Below are positions 54,874 through 61,817 of a DNA stretch of 64,000 bases, one piece after another. The stretch lies in NCBI GenBank assembly GCA_947444055.1, contig CANEYR010000010.1:17102-81101 (forward strand), given 5' to 3'. This DNA comes from Planctomycetota bacterium (GTDB lineage: Bacteria; Planctomycetota; UBA1135; UBA2386). A program made the position numbers and the translations under genes. The notes under the pieces are model-generated. The model was not told the origin of the DNA, did no database searches, and saw only the letters and a list, made by a program, of their open reading frames with translations. The first letter of the stretch is position 1, and each line of letters begins with the position of its first letter.

Positions 54874-57471
54874 CTATTTCGAGCTCGGCCGTTCTTGCCA
54901 CTGTCGCAGCAGGTCGAGGGCTTGGCGCGGCGTCAGGTTGTCGAGATCGAGCTGTCGCAGCTCGGCGACCATGGGATCGGGCGGCGGCGCAAACAGTTCT
55001 TTCTGCTTGAGGCCAGGACGTTGGCGATCCCGGGCGGCCACCAAAGCCTCGCGCACGCCATCGCCTTCTTGGTCGAGCTTGCCGAGCACCGAGCGAGCGC
55101 GCTCGATCACGGACTTCGGGATGCCGGCCAAGCGAGCCACGTGCAGCCCATAACTGCGATCGGTGCCGCCGTTCTCGATGCGATGCAAGAACACGATCTC
55201 GTCGCCCCATTCGCGCACGGCGACTCGGCAGTTGACGATGCCTCGACCGGGCCCGGCGAGGTCCATCAGTTGGTGGTAGTGCGTCGCGAACAAGGCGCGG
55301 CAACGGACACGATCGTGCAAGTCTTCGGCGATTGCCCACGCCAGCGACAGGCCGTCGTAGGTGCTGGTGCCGCGGCCAACCTCGTCGAGCACGACGAGGC
55401 TGCGGCTCGTCGCGTTGTTCAAGATATTGGCGGTCTCCGTCATCTCGACCATGAACGTCGAGGCGCCGCGGCTGATGTCGTCGGCGCCGCCGACGCGGGT
55501 GAAGATGCGATCGACGAGACCGATGCGCGCTTGCTTGGCGGGTACGAAGCTGCCGATCTGCGCCATCACCGCGATCAACGCGTTCTGCCGGATCCACGTC
55601 GACTTGCCCGCCATGTTGGGGCCGGTCAGCAAGACCAACCGACGAATGGGCGGCTCCAGATCGGTGTCGTTGGCGACGAACGAGCCGGCGGCATGGGTCG
55701 ACTCGATCACTGGGTGACGGCCGTCTTCGATGCGCAACACCAAGGAGTCATCGACGACCGGGCAGCAGTAGTTGCGGGCGACGGCGACGGTCGCGAGCGA
55801 TGCGCTCGCGTCGAGTTCGGCCACGGCGTTGGCGGTGCGGTGCAGGCGGTCGACGGCGGCGGCGACGCGATCGCGCAGCGCCACGAACAGCTCGTATTCG
55901 AGCGCCTTGCCGTTCTCCTCAGCCTTCAGGATCTTCGTCTCAAACGTGCGCAAGTCATCGGTGACGTAGCGCTCGGCGTTCTTCGTCGTCTGCTTGCGCT
56001 GGAACTCGGGCGGCAGCGCCGTCTCGCGGTGCGTGTGCGTGACCTCGATGTAGTAGCCGAAGATGCGATTGAAGCCGATCTTCAGGCTGCTGATGCCCGT
56101 GCGCTCGACCAGCTGCTGTTGGTAGCGCGCGAGCCAATCGGTGCTGTCGCGGGCCAGCGTCTTCAGCTCGTCGAGTTCTTGGTGGAAGCCGGGACGAATG
56201 AGCCCACCGTCTTTGATCGCCAGCGGTGGTTCGTCGATCAGCGTCGCCGCAATGGCTGCCACCAAGTCCGGCATCGGATCGATCGCCGCGGCCAGCGCGC
56301 GCAACCACTCGCTGCCGCAGGTGTGCAAGCGCGCTTGCATCGGCGGTAAGCGTTCCAAGCTGGCGCGCAGTCCGATCAGGTCGCGGGCGTTGGCTCGCCC
56401 GAATGCAGCGCGCGACGACAGCCGCTCCAGATCCAACACACCGCTGAGTTGTTCGGTGCAGAGCCGCAACAGAGCGGAGTCGCCGTGCAGTTCAGCCACG
56501 GCCGTCTGCCGATGGGTGATGGCCTCTACGTTCGCCAGCGGCGCCAGCAGCCAGCGGCGCAGGCAGCGGGCGCCCATCGGCGTGCTGCTGCGATCGAGAA
56601 TCGACAGCAACGACGTGCCTTCGGCATCGCGCATGGTCTGCACGAGTTCGAGGCTCTGACGCGTGGCGCGATCGAGGCGCATGAAGGCGCCGTCGTGCCA
56701 GACTTCGAGGCCGCGCAAGTGCGGCAAGGCACACAGCTGCGTCTCTTGCAGGTAGGTGACGATGGCTCCCGCGGCACCCGTGGCCAGCGGCATGTCCTGC
56801 ACCCCAAAGCCAGCCAGCGTCGCCGTGCGGAAGAACTGCTGCAGCGTGCGCACGGCACCTTCGACGCCGAAGTCGTAGGCGGCGCGAAACGTCGTCGGTA
56901 GCGACTCGCTCGGTTGCCAACGGCGGTCGGTGCCGCGCTGCTCTTCCGGCAGCAACAGCTCGGACGGCTCGATGCGCGCGAGCTCGTCGGCGAGCCGTTC
57001 GGATGCGCATTCATGCACGAAGAACGCGCCCGTCGACAGATCGACCCAAGCGAGGCCCGTGCGATCTTTGCCGAACGAGATGGCGGCGAGGTGGTTGTTG
57101 CGGCGGCCGTCGAGCAGGTTGTCTTCGGTCAGCGTGCCCGGCGTGACCACGCGCACGATGGCGCGTTCGACGACGCCCTTACCGTCCTTCGCGTCTTGCA
57201 GCTGTTCGCAGATGGCGACCTTGTGGCCCATCTGCACGAGCCGGCGCAGGTAGCCATCGACGGCACGCGCCGGCACGCCCGCCATCGGGATTGCCCCTTC
57301 GCCTTTGCTGCGGCTTGTCAGGGTGAGGCCGAGTGCCTTCGACGCGACTTTGGCGTCGTCGAAGAACAGCTCGTAGAAGTCGCCGATTCGGAAGAACAGC
57401 AAGGCATCGGGATGCCGCTGCTTCTGCGTCACGTACTGCGCCATCGCCGGCGTCGTGGCGACCTCTGTCAT
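54874..57471 (-). CDS. mutS: DNA mismatch repair protein MutS
   Basis: The product has 865 residues, the usual MutS length. The mismatch-binding motif is RIGDFYELF (Phe32-Tyr33-Glu34). The clamp, lever and ATPase domains are present: Walker A TGPNMAGKSTWIRQNALI, signature FMVEMTETANIL, LVVLDEVGRGTSTYDGLS, and ALFATHYHQLMDLA. It recognises mispaired DNA in the cytoplasm. The ATG at 57471 overlaps the stop of the cysteine desulfurase gene (ATGA). No mutL is in the window. Confidence 0.98.
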   Translation of the reverse strand: MTEVATTPAMAQYVTQKQRHPDALLFFRIGDFYELFFDDAKVASKALGLTLTSRSKGEGAIPMAGVPARAVDGYLRRLVQMGHKVAICEQLQDAKDGKGVVERAIVRVVTPGTLTEDNLLDGRRNNHLAAISFGKDRTGLAWVDLSTGAFFVHECASERLADELARIEPSELLLPEEQRGTDRRWQPSESLPTTFRAAYDFGVEGAVRTLQQFFRTATLAGFGVQDMPLATGAAGAIVTYLQETQLCALPHLRGLEVWHDGAFMRLDRATRQSLELVQTMRDAEGTSLLSILDRSSTPMGARCLRRWLLAPLANVEAITHRQTAVAELHGDSALLRLCTEQLSGVLDLERLSSRAAFGRANARDLIGLRASLERLPPMQARLHTCGSEWLRALAAAIDPMPDLVAAIAATLIDEPPLAIKDGGLIRPGFHQELDELKTLARDSTDWLARYQQQLVERTGISSLKIGFNRIFGYYIEVTHTHRETALPPEFQRKQTTKNAERYVTDDLRTFETKILKAEENGKALEYELFVALRDRVAAAVDRLHRTANAVAELDASASLATVAVARNYCCPVVDDSLVLRIEDGRHPVIESTHAAGSFVANDTDLEPPIRRLVLLTGPNMAGKSTWIRQNALIAVMAQIGSFVPAKQARIGLVDRIFTRVGGADDISRGASTFMVEMTETANILNNATSRSLVVLDEVGRGTSTYDGLSLAWAIAEDLHDRVRCRALFATHYHQLMDLAGPGRGIVNCRVAVREWGDEIVFLHRIENGGTDRSYGLHVARLAGIPKSVIERARSVLGKLDQEGDGVREALVAARDRQRPGLKQKELFAPPPDPMVAELRQLDLDNLTPRQALDLLRQWQERPSSK

Positions 57472-58703
57472 CGACTGCCGACTCCATGGGCGTTGGCGCG
57501 TGGCGCGCTGCCCAACAAGCGCTCCGCTTCGGCGGCGAGGATGTCGGTCGCTTCGTCGATGTCGTCGTTCGTGGTCAGGCCACTGAACGACACCCGCACC
57601 ACTTCGCGCGCCGCGGTGCGGTCGAGGCCAATCGCTGCCAGCACATGGTTCTCGGCAGGCTTGTTCTCGGCAGGCTTGTTCTCGGCAGCCTTCTTGTCGG
57701 GCTTGTTGTCCTCGTGGGTGCCATGGCAGGCCGACCCGGTCGAGAACGCGACGCCGCGGGCATCGCAGCGCAGCGCGAGGGTCTGTCCGACGACGCCTGG
57801 CAAGCGCATCGACAGGATGTGCGGCAATCGCCGCGTGGCGTGCCCTAGACGCTCCGCTCCGGGAACGGCTGTTTGCAAGCGCGCGAACATGCGTTCGCAG
57901 GCGGCTCCGGTGTGGGCTTCGACGCCCGCTTGGTGGGTCAGTGCGTGCTCCGCGGCGACGGCGAGGCCGATGGCTCCCGCGACGTTCTCGGTGCCGCCGC
58001 GCAAGCCGCCTTCTTGGCCACCGGCGAGTTGCAGCGGTGCGATTTCGGCGGTGCTCGACAACGCCAGGAAGCCGGCGCCGCGCGGGCCGTGGAACTTGTG
58101 GCCGGAGACCGCGACCGAATCGACGTCGAACTCGTCGAGGTCGAACGGCAGCTTGCCGTAGGTCTGCACCAGATCGACATGCACGTGGGCTTGCGGTGCC
58201 GTTCGCCGCACGATCTCGACGAGGTCGCGCAGCTGGCACAGCGTGCCGAGTTCGTTGTGGCCGTACATCAACGCCACCGTGCGCACGTCTTGCCCCATGG
58301 CTTCAAACAACACCTCGGGTGCGATGTCGCCGCTCGTGGTGACGGGCAGCACGGTCACGTGGTTGCGGTAGCGGCCGAGCAACGCCGCACACTGCAACAG
58401 GGCTGGATGATCGCTAGCGGCCATCAACACACGCCCCGGTGACCGCGCCGCGGCGCTGCCGACGATGCCGAGGTAGTCGGCTTCGCTGCCGCCGGAAGTG
58501 AACACCACGCGGGCGGCGCCGAGCGTGCCGCGCAAGAACTCGCGGGCGTCGTCGAGGGCTCGCCGAGCCGGCGGGCCGAACGAGTGGGCACTGCTCGGAT
58601 TGCCAAACAACTCGCGCTGAGCCCTGCCCATGGCCGCGACGCAAGCGGGCAGTGGCGGCGTGGTGGCGGCGTTGTCGAGGTAGATGGCACGACCTTCAGT
58701 CAT
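57468..58703 (-). CDS. Cysteine desulfurase with a repeat-expanded active-site loop
   Basis: The product has 411 residues of the NifS/IscS type. Motifs: IYLDNAATTP, FTSGGSEADYLGI (PLP-phosphate site), YGHNELGT, SGHKFHGPRGAGFL (Schiff-base Lys203), GGQEGGLRGGTEN, and the persulfide-bearing Cys326 in STGSACHG. It moves sulfur from cysteine for iron-sulfur clusters or thio-tRNAs. Right after Cys326 comes an insertion of about 25 residues containing three copies of AENKP, encoded by a 15-bp tandem repeat. The loop is normally short. It overlaps mutS downstream. Confidence 0.9.
   Translation of the reverse strand: MTEGRAIYLDNAATTPPLPACVAAMGRAQRELFGNPSSAHSFGPPARRALDDAREFLRGTLGAARVVFTSGGSEADYLGIVGSAAARSPGRVLMAASDHPALLQCAALLGRYRNHVTVLPVTTSGDIAPEVLFEAMGQDVRTVALMYGHNELGTLCQLRDLVEIVRRTAPQAHVHVDLVQTYGKLPFDLDEFDVDSVAVSGHKFHGPRGAGFLALSSTAEIAPLQLAGGQEGGLRGGTENVAGAIGLAVAAEHALTHQAGVEAHTGAACERMFARLQTAVPGAERLGHATRRLPHILSMRLPGVVGQTLALRCDARGVAFSTGSACHGTHEDNKPDKKAAENKPAENKPAENHVLAAIGLDRTAAREVVRVSFSGLTTNDDIDEATDILAAEAERLLGSAPRANAHGVGSR
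57648..57692. repeat. 15-bp tandem repeat in the desulfurase gene
   Basis: GTTCTCGGCAGGCTT is repeated three times without gaps, the third copy with one change. On the minus strand it encodes A-E-N-K-P three times. Because the unit is a multiple of three, copy number can change without breaking the frame, and would lengthen or shorten the loop after the catalytic cysteine. Confidence 0.9.
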
Positions 58704-58760
58704 CGCCGGATCATGGCCAATGACGCGTTCTGGGGCCAGCCGCGCGTCAGGAGCGCCCGG

Positions 58761-60521
58761 TCACTCGGCGATGTCGTAGCGCTTGAGCTTTTCGTAGAGC
58801 GTCGAAGTGGCGATGCCAAGCATCTGGGCCGCGCGCATGCGGCTGCCACCCGTGCGTTGCATGACGTCGAGAATGTGCTGGCGCTCGAGGTCGGCCAGCG
58901 TCGCCACTTCGGGAACGGGTGCACCGGTGGCGTCTACCGCAATCGCGGGTGGCAGGTGGCGCGGCGCGATCGGTTGGTCGGCGGCAGCGGCGGCCGCGGC
59001 TTCCAGCACCAGCCGCAACTCGCGCACATTGCCCGGCCAGGCGTAACTGACGAGCAACCGCTTGGCGCGTTCGGTCAGCAGCCGTGGTGAGCCGCTGGGG
59101 CTGCAGCCGAGTTCGGACAGGAACAGTTCCGCCAGGGCGAGTACATCGCGCGCATTGCTGCGCAGCGGCGACACGGCGAGGCAGTGGTGGGGGAGCAACT
59201 CGATCGCGGGCGACAGCCATTCTGAAGGCGGCGCGGTGCTCGACGTGGCCATGACGAACATCGGCATCGCGGCTCCGTCGCGTGGCCGCAGGGCAGCCAG
59301 CAATACCTCTTGCAAAGGCACCGATAGTCGGTCGAACTGGTCGATGAACAAGGTGCCCCCGCGGGCCCGATGCACGGCGCCGTCTTGGCTGCGGCCGTCA
59401 CCAAACAGTTCTTTCTCGTGGCGCCATTGGGGCACGCGCGCCGCATTCCACGGCACAAACGGCGCCTGGCGGCGGGGGCTCTCAGCATGCAGATAGCGCG
59501 CGAGATCTTCGAGCTCGGTGCCTTCTTCGCCGGTGAGCAACACCGGATCGTGGCTGCCGGACAGGCTGCGCAAGGTTTGCCGCACCTCCTGCAGGCGGGT
59601 GCTCGTCAGCAGTCCGTTGTGCGCCGCGGTGCCGTGGAAGCGCAATCGCTGCAGCTCGTCGCGCAAGCGCAAGCGTTCGGTTGTTTCTTGCAGCCGATGC
59701 CACACCACGCTGCTCAGTGAGTGCGCGAGTCGCAGCAGTTCTTGGCCCATGGGAGCGCCGTCGATTGCGTTCTCCAGCACGATCATGCCGTCTGGCGCCT
59801 TGCCAATCGGGATCACGAGTCGTTGTTTGGCGACCTGGCCTTCCTGCGTCGTCAAGAGGTGGGGTCGAGCGATGCGCTGCGCATCCACGAGAACGACCTC
59901 GGGCAGCGTGGCCACGCCAGCGCCGCTGCCGATGTTGTGCGAGGCCAGGGTTTCGATCGCGCCGCGCGCATTGCAACGCAGGATCCAACCACTTCGTCGT
60001 CCCGTCAGGTTGAGCGCCAGTTCGAGCAGCGGCTCGGCAGCGTGCGTCAGGTCGCCGAGGTCGGCGAAGGTCCACTCGATGCGGTCGAGCACGCGTGCCG
60101 CGGTGGCTGCGAAGGAGTCCGGGGCGGTGACGCCGACAACCTCGTCGTCCTCGACTTCCCGCGACAACACGACGGTCGGTTGGAGGTCGGTGGTAACCGC
60201 CGTCGGCCGCACCCGCGCTTCGATGACAAGCCGCGTGAGGCCGATGGCGAGGGTCTGGCCGAGCCCGACCACGCCTTGCTTCTGCGCTCTGCCGTCCAGT
60301 AGGGCCGGATTGCTGCCGCCGAGGTCATGGAAACGAAACTCTTCCCCCGCTCGTTCGATCATCAGGTGCCGTCGACTCACCGTCGGGTCGCGCAAGGGAA
60401 CATTGCAATCGGTGGCCCGTCCAACGATCCACTTGTGGCCGACCAGCGGCATGGTGCGAACGGACCCGTCACCGAGCACCAGGATGCGGTACTGGGTGGC
60501 TTCGCGGTCAGATGACTCCAT
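58761..60521 (-). CDS. FHA-GAF-AAA-Fis regulator with degenerate ATPase
   Basis: The product has 586 residues. Domains in order: FHA (IVGRATDC, SRRHLMI, GGSNP; residues ~33-75), a GAF-like domain (~140-290), an NtrC-type AAA domain and a Fis-type helix-turn-helix (MRAAQMLGIATSTLYEKLKR). The architecture is that of sigma-54 enhancer-binding proteins, but Walker A is GEEGTELE (the Lys is lost), Walker B is FIDQFD (Glu replaced) and the GAFTGA loop that contacts sigma-54 is absent. The sensor II WPGNVREL is intact. It is probably a DNA-binding phospho-signalling regulator without ATP-driven activation. The ATG at 60521 is chosen over a TTG at 60530. Confidence 0.88.
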   Translation of the reverse strand: MESSDREATQYRILVLGDGSVRTMPLVGHKWIVGRATDCNVPLRDPTVSRRHLMIERAGEEFRFHDLGGSNPALLDGRAQKQGVVGLGQTLAIGLTRLVIEARVRPTAVTTDLQPTVVLSREVEDDEVVGVTAPDSFAATAARVLDRIEWTFADLGDLTHAAEPLLELALNLTGRRSGWILRCNARGAIETLASHNIGSGAGVATLPEVVLVDAQRIARPHLLTTQEGQVAKQRLVIPIGKAPDGMIVLENAIDGAPMGQELLRLAHSLSSVVWHRLQETTERLRLRDELQRLRFHGTAAHNGLLTSTRLQEVRQTLRSLSGSHDPVLLTGEEGTELEDLARYLHAESPRRQAPFVPWNAARVPQWRHEKELFGDGRSQDGAVHRARGGTLFIDQFDRLSVPLQEVLLAALRPRDGAAMPMFVMATSSTAPPSEWLSPAIELLPHHCLAVSPLRSNARDVLALAELFLSELGCSPSGSPRLLTERAKRLLVSYAWPGNVRELRLVLEAAAAAAADQPIAPRHLPPAIAVDATGAPVPEVATLADLERQHILDVMQRTGGSRMRAAQMLGIATSTLYEKLKRYDIAE

Positions 60522-60838
60522 AGTGCGCAAGGTGTGGCCCCCGATTGAGGGCGCAGTCTCCGGAAATCGGAGGATTCACGCAAGGGGCTAAGGAATTGAC
60601 TGAAATCGGAGGTCGTGGTGTTGACGGACCTGTTGGCGCGCGACTAGTGTCCGCCCCGCCCTGGGTTGATGGTCGTCAAGTTGCCCGTCGCGCACAACCC
60701 CTGCCTTAGCGTTCTCCCCATCTGTGGGGAGAGTTGCTGCTGACCCGCCGGATCTTCAGAGGCCGGTGTTTTCAGAGGCCGGCGCCTTCAGCGGCCGGTG
60801 TCTTCAGCCGAACGCGTGCCCCCGTCGATAGCGGCCGC
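60522..60838. other. 317-bp non-coding interval with repeats and hairpin
   Basis: No gene is supported. It holds two copies of GAAATCGGAGG (60563-60573 and 60602-60612) upstream of the regulator gene. It also has an 8-bp hairpin (TCTCCCCA with TGGGGAGA, loop TCTG, 60713-60732) and a 16-bp tandem repeat, 3.5 units, at 60755-60810. Divergent promoters for the regulator and the DUF1444 gene should lie here, but I see no convincing -35/-10 pair. Confidence 0.6.
60755..60810. repeat. 16-bp tandem repeat, 3.5 units
   Basis: The unit TTCAGAGGCCGGTGTT occurs at 60755-60770, 60771-60786 and 60787-60802 with two to four changes, then a partial fourth unit. It lies 29-84 bases upstream of the ATG at 60839. 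It could be a repeated protein-binding site or a simple slippage product. Confidence 0.7.
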
Positions 60839-61693
60839 ATGTGGCTCTGGTTGACTCTTGGCTGGGGCGTGACTGCGGTGATGGCCGCGGCGATCCATCG
60901 TCGCTGGCGCCGCGTCGCACGCGAACCGTCGCCGGAGATCGCGGCGTTCGTGCTGCGCTGCGAGAACGAGCTGGCGGTGCATTCCGGCGTCGACTTTCTC
61001 GGCATGTTGCCCGATCGGTTCGCGTGCCTGTTGCGCGTCGATGGGCAAGAGACGGTGGTCTCGCTGCACGAATTGTTTCGTCATGCGGAGGCAGCGGCGG
61101 ATGCCTTCACGCGCACGATCGCCAGCTTGCTCGCGGACATTCGTGAGGTCGGGCTCGATCGTGTCGGCGATCTCGACTTTGCCGCCGCCGCGCCGATGTT
61201 GCTGCCGCAAGTGCGCGCCCGCGCGTGGCTCGAACAGAACGGATCGTTCGGCGATTCTGGGCTCGTGCACACGCCGTTGAACGATGACTTGGTCACGGTC
61301 TATGTGCTCGATGATGCGAGCAGCATGGTGTTCGTCTGTCGGGAGCACTGCAAGCGTTGGCGGCAGGACGTCGCCGCGGTGCACAATCTCGCGCTCGCCA
61401 ACCTCGCTCGTCGTGGTGCGTCGCTGCCGAAGGTGTCGATGGACCAGCCCGTCGTCGTGCAGTCGCACGATGGGTTCGATGCTGCACGCGTGCTCTTGCT
61501 TGAGGCGCAGGAAGGGCTGCTGGTGGCGATCCCCGATCGCGACACGCTGTGGGTCGGGCCGGAGGCAGGGCAGAACCTGGAGCAGTTGATGGCGATGACG
61601 GAAGAGATTGCGAGCAAGGCGGCGCATCCGGTGTCGGCGGGTGTGTACCGAGTCACGGATGGTCAGTTGGAACGGTTGCCAGTCTCGCGCTGA
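60839..61693 (+). CDS. DUF1444-like protein with N-terminal membrane helix
   Basis: The product has 284 residues. An N-terminal membrane helix (MWLWLTLGWGVTAVMAAAI) is followed by a soluble domain with LVTVYVLDDASSMVFVCREH and NLALANLARR, the typical blocks of the DUF1444 family, whose function is not known. The ATG at 60839 is set by the helix; an upstream in-frame extension would cross a tandem repeat. It is alone on the plus strand. Confidence 0.85.
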   Translation: MWLWLTLGWGVTAVMAAAIHRRWRRVAREPSPEIAAFVLRCENELAVHSGVDFLGMLPDRFACLLRVDGQETVVSLHELFRHAEAAADAFTRTIASLLADIREVGLDRVGDLDFAAAAPMLLPQVRARAWLEQNGSFGDSGLVHTPLNDDLVTVYVLDDASSMVFVCREHCKRWRQDVAAVHNLALANLARRGASLPKVSMDQPVVVQSHDGFDAARVLLLEAQEGLLVAIPDRDTLWVGPEAGQNLEQLMAMTEEIASKAAHPVSAGVYRVTDGQLERLPVSR

Positions 61694-61817
61694 GTTGGCG
61701 GGGCAAGCTCTCTCGCGCGCGAAGAAATGTTGTCGCGCTCGGTTACCCGTGATTCGCTTCCTGCTAGTCCGCTGGTCAAGGGAACAGCCCGTTCGTACCC
61801 CGTCGCGTAAGGAAACG

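Noticed and set aside
57480..58239. An extension of mutS upstream to 58239
   Set aside because: The extension is antisense-like low-complexity sequence inside the desulfurase gene. The MutS N-terminus is complete from 57471.
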